Shown here: positions 1 to 9,353 of the stretch, in pieces
How positions within the stretch are numbered: position 1 is the stretch's first letter
Layout of the letters: every line of letters begins with the position of its first letter
From: Pseudonocardia sp. CNS-004
GTDB lineage: Bacteria; Actinomycetota; Actinomycetes; Mycobacteriales; Pseudonocardiaceae
Length of the DNA: 64,000 bases
Direction: 5' to 3'
NCBI GenBank assembly: GCA_001942185.1
Contig: MKJV01000044.1
Location: 1-64,000, forward strand
Notes under the pieces: model-generated
The model's input: the letters and a program-made list of their open reading frames with translations, nothing else
What the model was told of the DNA's origin: nothing
Databases searched by the model: none
Translations under genes and position numbers: made by a program

Positions 1-177
1 GCGCCGACCAACAGCGCGATGGCCGACGCCCTGCGCCGGGCCGGCCTGGCGGGCGGCGACCGGCGGGGACCGCCGCGGAGACGACCGCCGCGGTGGGCAG
101 CGCCAGGGTGCCCCCGCGCCGACCAACAGCGCGATGGCCGACGCCCTGCGCCGGGCCGGCCTGGCGGGCGGCGACCG
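1..177 (+). repeat. 62-bp perfect direct repeat, 115-bp period
   Basis: Bases 1-62 and 116-177 are identical over 62 bases and separated by 53 bases of GC-rich sequence. The repeat lies in the coding tail of the first gene. The period is not a multiple of three, so the copies are read in different frames as the sequence stands. It is either a real tandem duplication or an assembly artefact. Confidence 0.85.
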
Positions 178-187
178 CAAGCGCTGA
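1..187 (+). CDS. 3' end of an unidentified protein
   Basis: Only the C-terminus lies in the window. The frame ending at TGA 185-187 reads an Arg/Gly/Asp-rich stretch and then PTNSAMADALRRAGLAGGDRK, followed by one Arg. The same peptide is also encoded at position 1 but in another frame, because the underlying DNA is duplicated 115 bp apart. If two bases were lost between the copies, the period would be 117 bp and both copies would lie in one frame. I do not recognise the family. The RGG-like low-complexity tail would fit a nucleic-acid-binding protein, but that is a guess. Confidence 0.5.
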   Translation, partial: RRPTARWPTPCAGPAWRAATGGDRRGDDRRGGQRQGAPAPTNSAMADALRRAGLAGGDRKR

Positions 188-230
188 CGGCGAGCGAGAT
201 CCGCGGTATCGGGCTTTCACCGACGGGGTG

Positions 231-291
231 TGATCACCGGGAGTGGTTCGAGAGCGCCGGATGTGACGCCTGGCGCCACTTCCGGCGATCA
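231..291. repeat. Intergenic palindromic repeat, family B
   Basis: An about 61-bp imperfect inverted repeat starting TGATCACCGGGAGTGGTTCGA and ending ACTTCCGGCGATCA. Its reverse complement matches the units at 31.7 kb and 50.4 kb, sharing GGAAGTGG near one end and CTCGAACCA near the other. It sits between the convergent ends of the first two genes. Confidence 0.75.
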
Positions 292-363
292 CGATCCACC
301 GGCCGGCTCGTCACCCGGGGCCTTGATCGCCGACGGCCACCGTCCGAGTTCGGACCTGCTGGT

Positions 364-1172
364 CTACGGCTTGCGGCCGATGCCCCCGTAGGCGTCGACG
401 CCGCGCGCGTCACCGAACGGGTGCGGCTCGGGCCGCCACATCGGGCAGCTGACCACACCCGGCTCGACGAGCTCCAGCCCCTCGAAGAAGCCGGTGATCT
501 CCGCCGGGGGCCGCAGCTGGTACTGCACGGCGCCGCGGTCGTTGTGCTGCCGCTGGGCCGCGATGAGGTCCTCGTTCGTGCTGGTGCCGTCGCAGACCAG
601 CAGGTGGCTGCCCGCCGGGAGCGCGGCGAGCAGCCGTCCGACGATCGCGCGCGCTCCTGGTAGTCGGCGACGTGGCCGAGGATGCCGCTCAGGATCAGCG
701 CCACCGGTTGCGCGAAGTCCAGCGTGTCGGCGGCGTCGGTCAGGATCGACTCGGTGTCGTGCAGGTCGGCGTGCAGGTACGCGGTGGCGCCTCCGGGCGG
801 GAGATCAGCAGGACGCGCGCGTGCGCCAGGACGAGCGGGTCGTTGTCGACGTAGACGATCCGCGCCTCGGGCGCACGCCTGTGCCAGCTCGTGGGTGTTG
901 CCGGCGGTGGGCAGGCCGGTGCCGATGTCCAGGAACTGGCGGATCCCGGCCTCGCCCGCCAGGTGGCCGATGCCACGGCGCAGGAAGGAGCGGAAGGCCC
1001 GCGCGTTCTCCCTGATGTCGGGGAAGTCCGCCACGAACATGTCGCCTGCCGCCCGGTCGGCCGCGTAGTTGTCCTTCCCGCCCAGCCAGTAGTTCCAGAT
1101 CCGCGCCGAGTGCGGCACCGTCGTGTCGACGGCGGGTACCTGCGAACCGGAGGAGGGGGTGTCGTCTGCCAC
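364..1172 (-). CDS. SAM-dependent methyltransferase, DUF574 family (frameshifted)
   Basis: This is a predicted S-adenosylmethionine methyltransferase of the actinobacterial DUF574 (Methyltransf_19) family; substrates of the family are largely unknown. The N-terminus carries the family signature ARIWNYWLGGKDNYAADR, then the SAM-binding FLDIGTGLPT, IVYVDNDPLVLAHAR in a second frame, LILSGILGHV back in the first, and a C-terminus ending GVDAYGGIGRKP before TAG. Missing bases near 880 (two), 800 and 655 explain the frame changes. The GTG at 1172 is chosen because it immediately precedes the conserved region; an upstream start at 1250 is possible. The family assignment is secure, the reading frame as given is not. 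Confidence 0.75.
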
Positions 1173-1325
1173 CCGGCCATCCTGGCCGACCCGTGCCCGG
1201 TGGTCACGCCGGATCGTGAGCGGGCCCGGTGTCGGCGTGATCGCGATCACCTGGGACTATGTGTGGTCGGTGGTGCGTTGGACCACCTGAGACCGCACCG
1301 GCCAGGTAGTTGTCGTGCCGCAGGC

Positions 1326-1377
1326 CCCGCGGGCTCATCCCGCGGGAGCGCCGTCCGTGCTCCCGTCCCTGCGACGG
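1326..1377 (+). promoter_or_regulatory. Two leader hairpins upstream of the DEAD-box helicase
   Basis: An 8-bp perfect stem (1326-1333 with 1339-1346, loop CTCAT) is followed by a second stem, CCGTC/GACGG (1363-1367 with 1373-1377). The second ends 10 bases before the TTG start. Structured leaders are known for cold-inducible DEAD-box helicases, so post-transcriptional control is plausible; there is no T-tract that would make these terminators. Confidence 0.4.
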
Positions 1378-1387
1378 AAGACGATTC

Positions 1388-3121
1388 TTGAGCGAGAACG
1401 AGCAGCCGCTCGACCTGCCCCGCTTCTCCGACCTGCCGCTGCGCGACGAGCTGCTGCGCGAGGTCGAGGAGCTGGGCTATCAGCACCCCAGCCCCATCCA
1501 GGCCCAGTCGATCATCCCCCTGGTCGAGGGCCGCGACCTGCTCGGGCAGGCCGCCACAGGCACCGGGAAGACCGCCGCCTTCGCGCTCCCCATGCTGGAA
1601 CGCCTCGCCGAGCAGCGGCCGGAGCAGGCGAGGGGGGACGCGCCGTTCGGGCTCGTCCTCACCCCCACCCGGGAGCTCGCCCTGCAGGTCGCCGAGGCCG
1701 TCACGCGCTACGGGCGCGGCGTCGGCGCGCGCGTCGTCACCGTGTACGGCGGGGCGCCGGCCGGCCCGCAGTGGCGGGCCCTGCAGCAGGGCGTCGACGT
1801 CGTCGTGGCCACCCCGGGCCGCGCGATCGACCTGATGAACCGCGGCGCCCTGCGCCTGGACGCGCTCGAGACCGTCGTGCTCGACGAGGCCGACGAGATG
1901 CTCGACATGGGCTTCGTCGAGGACATCGAGACCCTGCTGGACGCCACCCCCGACACCCGGCAGGCCGTGCTGTTCTCGGCCACCATGCCGCGGCGCATCG
2001 AGACGCTCGCCCAGAAGTACCTGCGCGAGCCGGTCACGGTCCGGATCCGGCGCGAGGCCGTGCCCGAGGGGGAGGCCCCGAAGGTCCGCCAGACCGCCTA
2101 CCTGGTGCCCCGCAGCCACACCACCGCGGCGCTCGGCCGGGTGCTCGAGGCGGAGCGGCCCACGGCGGCGATCGTGTTCTGCCGCACCCGCCTGGACGTC
2201 GACGCGGTCACCGAGACGCTCACCGCCCGCGGGCTGCGCGCCGAGGCGCTGCACGGCGGCATGGACCAGGAGCACCGCACCCGCGTGGTCGAGCGGCTGC
2301 GCAGCGGGCGCACCGAGCTGCTCGTCGCCACCGATGTCGCGGCCCGCGGCCTGGACATCGACCTGCTCACCCACGTGGTCAACCACGACGTGCCGCAGTC
2401 GTCGGAGGCGTACGTGCACCGGATCGGCCGGGTCGGCCGTGCCGGGCGCGAGGGCGTGGCGATCACGCTCGTGCCGCCGTCGAAGGTGCACGCGATCCGC
2501 GCCGTCGAGCGGCTCACCGGGCAGCCGATCGAGTTCGCCCCCGTTCCGACGGCCGCCGACCTGCGCGCCGCCCGGCTGGAGCGCACGTCCGCCGCCCTGC
2601 GCGAACGGCTCGTCGACGACCTGCTGGACACCGGGTCCGGCACCGACGACGGGGTCGCGGCGATGATCGCCGGGCTCGCGGCCGAGTTCGATCCTGCGGA
2701 CGTCGCCGCCGCGACGGTCCGGCTCCTGCAGGCTGCGACCGGCGCCCCCGACGACGCCGAGGACATCCCGGTCGTCGCGGCCCCGCGCGCGGGCGAGCGG
2801 CGTGAGCCCCGGGGCCGGGGTGGCGCCGCGGGCACCCGCCCGCCGAAGGCGGGCACCACCCGCCTGTTCGTCAACGCGGGCCGTGCGAGCGGCGTGCGCC
2901 CGCAGGACATCGTCGGTGCGCTGGCCAACGAGTCGAGCCTGTCCGGCCGCGACATCGGCGCCATCCAGATCCACGAGCGGCACGCGCTCGTGGAGATCCC
3001 CGAGCACGCGGCCGACGACGTGCTGCGCAGCCTGAGGGGCGGCACCACGCTGAAGGGGCGTCGCACGAACATCCGCCGCGACCGCGGCTTCGCCACGGCC
3101 GGCCGGGGCCGCCGCGACTGA
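1388..3121 (+). CDS. deaD: DEAD-box ATP-dependent RNA helicase, DeaD/CsdA type
   Basis: A cytoplasmic RNA helicase expected to unwind structured RNA during ribosome assembly, mRNA turnover or cold adaptation. From the TTG at 1388 it is 577 residues. The Q motif (HPSPIQAQSI) lies near residue 33, the Walker A ATGTGKT at 56-62, VLDEADEMLDMGF near 160 and FSATMP near 195; the C-terminal RecA lobe has TDVAARGLDID and HRIGRVGRAG. A DbpA/CsdA-type RNA-binding domain (TRLFVNAGRASG) occupies about 495-560, followed by a basic tail. TTG is preferred because the residues before it look like untranslated leader with two hairpins. The gene is uninterrupted. Confidence 0.92.
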   Translation: MSENEQPLDLPRFSDLPLRDELLREVEELGYQHPSPIQAQSIIPLVEGRDLLGQAATGTGKTAAFALPMLERLAEQRPEQARGDAPFGLVLTPTRELALQVAEAVTRYGRGVGARVVTVYGGAPAGPQWRALQQGVDVVVATPGRAIDLMNRGALRLDALETVVLDEADEMLDMGFVEDIETLLDATPDTRQAVLFSATMPRRIETLAQKYLREPVTVRIRREAVPEGEAPKVRQTAYLVPRSHTTAALGRVLEAERPTAAIVFCRTRLDVDAVTETLTARGLRAEALHGGMDQEHRTRVVERLRSGRTELLVATDVAARGLDIDLLTHVVNHDVPQSSEAYVHRIGRVGRAGREGVAITLVPPSKVHAIRAVERLTGQPIEFAPVPTAADLRAARLERTSAALRERLVDDLLDTGSGTDDGVAAMIAGLAAEFDPADVAAATVRLLQAATGAPDDAEDIPVVAAPRAGERREPRGRGGAAGTRPPKAGTTRLFVNAGRASGVRPQDIVGALANESSLSGRDIGAIQIHERHALVEIPEHAADDVLRSLRGGTTLKGRRTNIRRDRGFATAGRGRRD

Positions 3122-3125
3122 TCAC

Positions 3126-3148
3126 GTGGCGCGTGTGCGCGCCGCCAC
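3126..3148 (+). terminator. Stem-loop after the DEAD-box helicase
   Basis: GTGGC (3126-3130) pairs with GCCAC (3144-3148), with an inner GCG/CGC around a TGTG loop, starting 5 bases after the stop codon. It lacks a T-tract, as is common for terminators in GC-rich actinobacteria. Confidence 0.4.
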
Positions 3149-3288
3149 GGAGCGTTCCGATCGCACGAACGGCACGGTCGTCCACACCTACCGGACGGAC
3201 GTGCCGTTCGTCGCATAAGGGATACGGTGTTGATCGTGTGCGCGCGGCCGGGTTAGGTGTGGTCCTCTGATGAGCTCGAGGAGGAGCC

Positions 3289-4643
3289 ATGGCGGACGCG
3301 GGGACCGCGCAAAGCGGAGTGGTACAGGGGGCCGTGCGCAAGGCCATGTGGCGGCTGCTGCCGTTCCTGGGGTTCTGTTACCTGCTGAACTACCTGGATC
3401 GCGTCAACGTCGGGTTCGCCGCCCTCACGATGAACGCGGACCTCGGCCTGTCGGCCGCCGCGTACGGCCTCGGCGCAGGGCTGTTCTTCGTCGGCTACTT
3501 CTTCTTCGAGGTGCCGAGCAACGTCATCCTGCACAAGGTCGGTGCCCGGCTGTGGATCGCCCGGATCATGGTGACCTGGGGGATCATCGCCTCGGCCACC
3601 GCGTTCGTGCAGGGCGAGGTCAGCTTCTACATCGTGCGGTTCCTGCTGGGCGTGGCCGAGGCGGGCTTCTTCCCCGGGATCATCCTGTACCTGCCTACTG
3701 GTTCCCCCGCGTGCAGCGGGCGAAGGTGGTCGCGCTGTTCTTCCTCGCCGTGCCGATCTCGTCGGTCGTGGGCGCGCCGATCTCCACGCTGCTGATCCAG
3801 TACGGCGACGGCGCGATGGGCTTCGAGGCCGGCTGGCGGTTCATGTTCTTCGTCGAGGGCCTGCCCTCGATCCTCGTCGGGTTCCTGGTGCTCCTGCTCC
3901 TGCCCGACCGGCCGCACAAGGCGCGCTGGCTCACCGGCGACGAGCAGCAGGCGCTGGCGAAGCAGATCGCCGACGAGGACTCGGCGCAGGTGCCGCACAC
4001 CACCGGCATCCGCGAGGGGCTGCGTGACTCCCGCGTCGTCGGGCTGTCGTTCATCTACTTCGGGATCGTGTTCGGCAACTACACGCTGGCGTTCTTCCTG
4101 CCGCAGGTCGTGTCGGACCTGCAGGAGCGGTTCGGGGTCGAGTTCTCGCTCGTGCAGATCGGCCTGATCACGGCAATCCCGTACGTGATCACCTGCGTCG
4201 TGATGATCCTCAACGCCCGGCACTCGGACCGCACCGGCGAGCGCAGGCTGCACGTCGCGGTCCCGGCGTTCATCGGGGCGGCGGGCGTCGCGTCGGCGCT
4301 GTTCATGGAATCGCCGTTCCTCGTCATCGCCGCGATGACGCTGTGCGCCGCCGGGGTCAACACGGCGATCCCGGTGTTCTGGCAGCTGCCCAGCACGTTC
4401 CTCACCGGCGTCGGCGCCGCCGCCGGTATCGCGATGATCAACTCGTTCGGCAACATCGGCGGGTTCGCCGGGCCGTACCTGACGGGCTGGCTGCGCGACC
4501 TCACCGGCAACAACGAGGCAGGAATGTTCGTCGTGGCCGCGTTCATGGTGATGGCGGGGATCCTGGTCCTGGTGGTCGGCCGCAGGCAGGAACGCGAGGT
4601 CGTGCGGGCCGCGCCGGTCGTCGCCCCCGAGGAGCATCGGTGA
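3289..4643 (+). CDS. MFS transporter, anion:cation symporter family (one frameshift)
   Basis: An inner-membrane permease of about 451 residues with about 12 transmembrane segments. The N-terminus has LNYLDRVNVGFAALTMNADLG, typical of the anion:cation symporter family that imports organic anions such as galactonate, glucarate or phthalate; the substrate here cannot be told. The reading frame changes near 3696, where 'CTGCCTACTGG' should encode LPYWFPRV, so one base is missing. ATG 3289 follows a strong GAGGAGGAG ribosome-binding site. No catabolic genes adjoin it, and it appears monocistronic. Confidence 0.85.
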
Positions 4644-4690
4644 TGAGGAACCTCCGGCCCCGCAGCGGGTGAGCCGCACCTCGGGGCCGC

Positions 4691-4838
4691 ATGATCATCG
4701 GTTCGGTGCATCAGCGGCCACATGTGGCCGCCCGTGCACCGGGCGGCCGATCAGGGCGGCCAGGCCTCGGGCGTGATCAGCGGATGGGTGCACCCGCGGC
4801 CACATGTGGCCGTCCCCGCACCGAAGCGGTGATCATGG
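4691..4838. repeat. Pair of intergenic palindromic repeats, family A
   Basis: Two units, about 4691-4757 and 4774-4838, each centred on a perfect palindrome GCGGCCACATGTGGCCGC (4714-4731) or its one-base variant (4796-4813). Each begins TGATC, and the second ends GGTGATCA. They fill the gap between the convergent MFS and FrnE-like genes and could also act as a bidirectional transcription stop. Confidence 0.8.
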
Positions 4839-4869
4839 CCGCCGCAGGACCCGGCGGCCACAGGCCCGG

Positions 4870-5571
4870 TCAGATGCTGCAGGAGCCGTCGGCGCAGGCG
4901 TCCGCATCACCGGCCGGGGTGAGGACCTGGAGCGGGTGGGCCTCCGTCCACGCCGTGTCGAGGACCTGCAGCAGCGCCTCCGGCGGCTGGGCGCCCGCCA
5001 CCCCGTACTTGCGGTCGACCACGAAGAACGGCACGCCGGTGATCCCGTAGGCCCGGGCCTGCTGCTCGTCGGCCCGCACCTCGTCGGCGTAGCGGTCGGA
5101 GGCGAGGACATCGCGGGCCTCGTCGGCGTCCAGGCCGGCCTCGGCGCCCAGCCGGGCGAGGGTGTCGTGGTCGGCGATGTGCTCGCCGTCGGTGAAGTAG
5201 CCGCGGAACAGGCGTTCCTTCACCGCGTCCTGCACGCCGCGGTCGGCGGCCAGGTGCAGGAGGCGGTGGGCGTCGAAGGTGTTGCCGCGGCGGGCGCGTT
5301 CGAAGTGGAAGTCCCAGCCGTCGGCGGCGGCCATCTCGGTCATCTGCCGGTGCTTGGCCACGGCCTCCGCGCGGGACATCCCGTACTTCGTGGCCAGGTG
5401 GTCGTTGAGGTCGCCGTCCTGCTCGTGCGGGGCCTCCGGGTCCAGCTCGAAGCTGTGGAAGCTCACCTCGACCTGATCCCGATGGTCGAACCGGGCCAGC
5501 GCCTTCTCGAACCGGTGCTTGCCGACCGCACACCACGGACACACGACGTCGGACCAGATCTCCACCTTCAC
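4870..5571 (-). CDS. DsbA-family oxidoreductase, FrnE type
   Basis: A 233-residue thioredoxin-fold protein of the DsbA/FrnE family. The N-terminus VKVEIWSDVVCPWCAVGKHR holds the CPWC active site, then comes the DsbA alpha-helical insertion with FHSFELDPEAP, and the cis-proline segment GITGVPFFVVDRKYGVAGAQ near residue 185. No signal peptide is present, so it is probably cytoplasmic, as for other FrnE proteins (disulfide isomerase/oxidoreductase, often oxidative-stress linked). The C-terminus DADACADGSCSI adds two cysteines. GTG 5571 is chosen over an upstream GTG at 5586 because homologues begin at the VEIWSDVVCPWC strand. Confidence 0.88.
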   Translation of the reverse strand: MKVEIWSDVVCPWCAVGKHRFEKALARFDHRDQVEVSFHSFELDPEAPHEQDGDLNDHLATKYGMSRAEAVAKHRQMTEMAAADGWDFHFERARRGNTFDAHRLLHLAADRGVQDAVKERLFRGYFTDGEHIADHDTLARLGAEAGLDADEARDVLASDRYADEVRADEQQARAYGITGVPFFVVDRKYGVAGAQPPEALLQVLDTAWTEAHPLQVLTPAGDADACADGSCSI

Positions 5572-5659
5572 GAGCAGGTCAACCACGGGTGCGCGGCACC
5601 TGTTCCCCCGTGGTCCCGACACCGGTTCCACCCGTACCCGCACCGGTGGCCGCGGCTCG

Positions 5660-5720
5660 TGATCATCAGTTGGGAGCGTGGGCGGCCGGATGCGGCCGCG
5701 TGTGCACCCGACCGGCGATC
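5660..5720. repeat. Intergenic palindromic repeat, family A
   Basis: A single unit starting TGATCATCAG and ending CGGCGATC, with the core GCGGCCGGATGCGGCCGCG. It lies in the divergent gap between the FrnE-like gene and the next methyltransferase. Its core follows the 'CGGCCGGATGCGGCCG' subtype found at 40.9 kb. Confidence 0.75.
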
Positions 5721-5765
5721 TTGCCCGGGGCGCTGCGGGGTGAGTTCGGCTACTAGCGTGGCGGC

Positions 5766-6363
5766 ATGGGCGACCTCCCCGCGGACTGGAACAGCTGGCG
5801 TGAACAGGAGGACCTCGGCGCCTACGACGAGCGCTTCCGCCGGTTGGCCGCGGCGGGCCTGAACCCGCACGGTGAGGCCGACCTCGTCGCCTCCTACACA
5901 CCGGCCACCGTGCTCGACGGCGGGTGCGGCACCGGGCGCGTCGCGATCGAGCTGGCCCGGCGGGGGATCGCGGTGCTCGGAGTGGACGCGACCCCGACAT
6001 GATCGCCGCCGCCCGGGCGAAGCGCCCGCGCTGGAGTGGGTCACCGCCGATCTCGCCGACCTCGACCGTCGGGAACGGTTCGACGTGGTGCTGCTCGCCG
6101 GGAACGTCGTCCCCTACATCCCGGCCGAGCGGCGGGCGCGGGCCGTGGCGGCGTGCGTGGCGCACCTCGTGCCCGGCGGCCTGCTGGTCGCGGGCTTCCG
6201 GCTGCGGCCCGGCTGGCCCACCCCCGACGACCACGACCGGTGGTGCGCCGCGGCGGGCGCCGCGCCCGTGGACCGGTTCGCCACGTGGGAGCGGGCACCC
6301 TACGACGGCGGCGACTACCTGGTGGCGGTGCACCGGCGGGATCAGGGGACCGCCGCGACCTGA
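5766..6363 (+). CDS. Class I SAM-dependent methyltransferase (two frameshifts)
   Basis: A small methyltransferase of about 200 residues. The N-terminus MGDLPADWNSWREQEDLGAY leads to the SAM-binding LDGGCGTGRVAIELARRGI. After missing bases near 5993 and 6020 the protein continues MIAAARAK, then ALEWVTADLADLD, VVLLAGNVVPYIP and LVPGGLLVAGFRL, ending GDYLVAVHRRDQGTAAT. The fold is certain from motifs I to III; the substrate is unknown. Its 3' end overlaps the convergent ROK gene by 22 bp. ATG 5766 is the only good start. Confidence 0.75.
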
Positions 6364-7592
6364 TCGTCGCGCGGGCCGAGCAGCAGCGTGGACGGCCGGG
6401 TGGAGAAGGAGTGCTCGAGCACGAGGCACCCGGCGCCGATCGCGCCGACGTCCGGGCCGAGCGCGCTGCCCAGCGCCGTGACCGGGTGCACGTGCCGGGC
6501 CTCGGTGGTGGTGAGCAGCGTGTCGCGCAGGATCGGGAGGTAGACGTGGCCCACCCGGTCCCAGGCCGGGCCGCCGAACACGACCGCGCGCACGTCGAGG
6601 AGGTTGGCGATCGCGGCCGCGGCGCGGGCCAGCCGGGTGGCGCTGCGCTCGAGGACGGGGCGGGCCGCGGGGAGCCGGCACATCGCGGTGAACAGCTCGT
6701 CGATCTCGCGGTCACCGGCGCCCGGCGCGGGCCGGGGCAGCAGGCCGGCATCGGCGGCCTCGGTGACCAGCGTGCGCGGCATGATGGCCGGGCCGACGCA
6801 GCCGCGCCGCCCGCAGCCGCAGACCGGCCCGTCGGTGTCGACCATCAGGTGGCCGATCTCGCCCGCGTTGTCGGTGCTCCCGCCGAGCAGCTCGCCCCCG
6901 CTCACGAGCCCCGCACCCAGCCCGGTGCCCAGGTAGACGAACACGAAGTCGGCGAGGGTGGCGGCCGACCCGCGCCACAGCTCCGCCAGCGCCGCGGCGG
7001 CCGCGTCCTTGTGCAGCACCACCGGGTAGCCGGTGGCCTCGTGCAGCAGCTCGCGCAACCCGACTCGGGTCCAGGCCGGCAGGAGCGGCGGCTCCAGGAC
7101 GACGCCGGTGCCCTGGTCCAGCGGGCCGGGCGCGGCGATGCCCAGGCCCAGCACACGGCCCGCGTCGATCCCGGTGGACGCGACGAGCCCGGCGGCCGCC
7201 TCCGTGATCGCGGTGACCAGCTGCCGAGGGGGTGTGGCCGAGGCCGGCAGCGTCCGGACCGACGCCACGACCTCGCCCAGCAGGTCGAGGAGGGCGACGG
7301 TGGTGACCGTCGGGTCGATGTGCACGCCGATCGCGAAGTGCCCGGTGGGGTGCAGCTGCAGCAGCGTGCGCGGCTTGCCCCGGCCCACGGACACGAGTGT
7401 GCCCGCCTCCCTGATGAGCTCACGGTCCAGCAGCCGCCGCGTGATGTTGGAGACGGCCTGCGCCGACAGCCCGGTGACCTCGGCCAGCTCCACCCGGGAC
7501 AGGCCGTCGGGGGCATGCCGGACGGCGTCGAGGATCACCGCCTGGTTGAAGTCGGCGACGCGCGGCAGATTGGTGCCCCGCCTGCCTTCCAT
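6342..7592 (-). CDS. ROK-family transcriptional regulator
   Basis: A 416-residue protein with an N-terminal winged helix-turn-helix (about 12-75; LSRVELAEVTGLSAQAVSNI) joined to a ROK sugar-kinase fold. The ATP/phosphate segment VFVYLGTGLGAGLVSGGEL and the ROK zinc motif CGCGRRGC, preceded by GEIGH, are intact. Proteins of this layout (NagC/XylR-like) usually repress sugar genes and respond to a sugar ligand. No sugar operon adjoins it, so the target is unknown; the neighbour 21 bp upstream is aroE. The uninterrupted frame supports the ATG at 7592. Confidence 0.88.
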   Translation of the reverse strand: MEGRRGTNLPRVADFNQAVILDAVRHAPDGLSRVELAEVTGLSAQAVSNITRRLLDRELIREAGTLVSVGRGKPRTLLQLHPTGHFAIGVHIDPTVTTVALLDLLGEVVASVRTLPASATPPRQLVTAITEAAAGLVASTGIDAGRVLGLGIAAPGPLDQGTGVVLEPPLLPAWTRVGLRELLHEATGYPVVLHKDAAAAALAELWRGSAATLADFVFVYLGTGLGAGLVSGGELLGGSTDNAGEIGHLMVDTDGPVCGCGRRGCVGPAIMPRTLVTEAADAGLLPRPAPGAGDREIDELFTAMCRLPAARPVLERSATRLARAAAAIANLLDVRAVVFGGPAWDRVGHVYLPILRDTLLTTTEARHVHPVTALGSALGPDVGAIGAGCLVLEHSFSTRPSTLLLGPRDDQVAAVP

Positions 7593-7613
7593 GGCCGGAT
7601 GATAGGCCTCTGA

Positions 7614-8434
7614 TCAGGTGCGGGCAGCCACGGCGGCGTCGAGGGCGTCGCGCATGGCGGCGACGGGCGGGGTCCGACCGGTCATCAGCTCGACCTGCGC
7701 CACGGCCTGGTGCAGCAGCATCTCCAGCCCGCTGACGACGCGCGCCCCCGCGGCCTCGGCGGCCGCCGCGAACGCGGTGGGCCACGGCGCGTAGACCACG
7801 TCGAGCACCACCGCGCCGGGCCGGACCCCGGTGAGGTCGTCGGCGGCTCCCTTCGGGAGCGTCGACACCACCACGTCGGCCTGCGCGAGTGCGGCCCGTG
7901 CGCGTGCGGGGTCGAGCAGACCGTCGCTGATCGCGGGTGTGACGCCGAGCCGGTCGGCGGAGGCCCGCAGCTCGCCCGCCCGCGCCGTGGAGCGCACGAG
8001 CACGTCGATGTCGCCGATCCCGAGCCGGGGCAGCGCGGCGAGCGTGGCCTGCGCCGTGCCACCCGCGCGAGCACCACCGCACGTCCCGCCGGAGGCGCCC
8101 CGGCTCCGCGCAGGGCCGCGACGATCCCGGCCACATCGGTGTTGTCGGCGTAGCGCCGCCCGCCGGTGAGCACCAGCGTGTTGGCCGCGCCGGTGGCGGT
8201 GACCAGCGGCGACACCTCGTGGGCCACGTCGAGCGCCACCCGCTTCAGCGGCATCGTCAGCGAGAGGCCCGCCCACTGCGGCCCCAGCCCGTCGACGAAC
8301 GCCGCGAGGCCGCCCTCGTCGCACTCGTGCACGCCGTAGTGCCAGTCGTCGAGCCCGAGCGCGGTGTACGCGGCGGAGTGCAGCACCGGCGACAGCGAGT
8401 GGGCGACCGGGCTCCCCAACACTGCTGCGCGCAT
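7614..8434 (-). CDS. aroE: Shikimate dehydrogenase (one frameshift)
   Basis: Reduces 3-dehydroshikimate to shikimate with NADPH, the fourth step of the shikimate pathway to aromatic amino acids. The N-terminal substrate domain has GSPVAHSLSPVLHSAAY, SLTMPLK and the NTDVAG segment. After a missing base near 8075 in the glycine-rich NADP loop (expected VVLGAGGTAQATLAALP) the frame continues with VLVRSTARAGELR, VVSTLPKGAADDL and VLDVVYAPWPT, and ends GLEMLLHQAVAQVELMTGR plus a short tail. Because it is a core biosynthetic gene with conserved sequence on both sides of the break, a sequencing deletion is more likely than a pseudogene. Confidence 0.85.
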
Positions 8435-8497
8435 GCCCCCAGTATCTCGCCCGCCCGTCGCGGGATGCGCGCGGCGCCGCTGTGCGACGCTCGTGCG

Positions 8498-9233
8498 ATG
8501 GCGGAGACGATCCTCGTGCTCGGTGGACGCAGCGAGATCGGGCTGGCGGTGGCGCAGCGGCTCGCGGCCGGGAACACGGTGGTGCTCGCGGCGCGGCGCA
8601 GCGGCGACCTCGACGCGCAGGAGAAGGTGCTGCGCGAGGCGGGGGCGGCCGCGGTCGACCGCGTCGAGTTCGACGCCGACGACCTGGACGCCCACCGCGC
8701 GGTGCTGCTGGACGTGGTGCGCAGGCACGGCCGCCTCGACGTCGTGGTGGTGGCGTTCGGGATCCTCGGTGACCAGGCCCGCGCCGAGCGCGACCCGGCC
8801 CACGCCGCGCAGATCGTGCACACCGACTACGTCGCGCACGTCACGGTGCTCCTGCACCTCGCCGCGATCCTGCGCGAGCAGGGTGGCGGCAGGCTGGTCG
8901 TGTTCTCCTCCGTCGCCGGGGCCGGGTGCCCCGGGCCAACTCGTGTACGGCTCGGCGAAGGCGGGGCTGGACGGGTTCGCGAGCGGGCTGGCCGACTCGC
9001 TGCACGGCAGCGGTGTGCGGTTGCTGCTGGTCCGGCCGGGGTTCGTGATCGGGCGGATGACGGAGGGGATGAGCCCGGCCCCGTTCTCGTCCACCCCCGA
9101 CCAGGTCGCCGATGCCACGGTGGCCGCGCTGCGGGCGGGCCGCGGCGAGGTGTGGGTACCGAAGGTGCTGCGCCCGATGTTCGCCCTGCTGAAGCACGCC
9201 CCCCGCGCGCTGTGGCGCCGGATGCCGCGCTAG
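8498..9233 (+). CDS. SDR reductase resembling DprE2 (frameshifted)
   Basis: A short-chain dehydrogenase of about 245 residues. It opens MAETILVLGGRSEIGLAVAQRL (GRSEIG dinucleotide loop), then LDVVVVAFGILGD, VVFSSVAGA and, after two missing bases near 8930, VYGSAKAGLDGFASGLADSL with the YxxxK pair and LLLVRPGFVIGRMTEGM. This pattern matches DprE2, the partner of DprE1 in making decaprenylphosphoryl arabinose for the cell wall, but DprE1 is not beside it. It may therefore be a paralogue. It is divergent from aroE across a 63-bp gap. Confidence 0.75.
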
Positions 9234-9353
9234 CCGGCCCGGCCCCACATTCCGCGCGGGTGGCATCGCGCGTTCATGCCCTGTTGGGAACGCGTGCGTA
9301 ACGCTACGGTCATGCCCTGCTCAGAGGATCATCCGGTCCGAGGGGAGTGCGGG

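Noticed and set aside
1247-3007. 586-residue open frame antisense to the helicase
   Set aside because: It is an Arg/Gly/Asp-rich shadow of the deaD gene on the opposite strand, produced by high GC; no motif or ribosome-binding site.
4691-4838. CRISPR array
   Set aside because: Only two units, internally palindromic, with unequal short spacers and no cas genes.
9234-9353. TPP riboswitch ahead of the NMT1/THI5-like importer
   Set aside because: The conserved CTGAGA and ACCTGATC elements are absent and the leader is too short for the aptamer.
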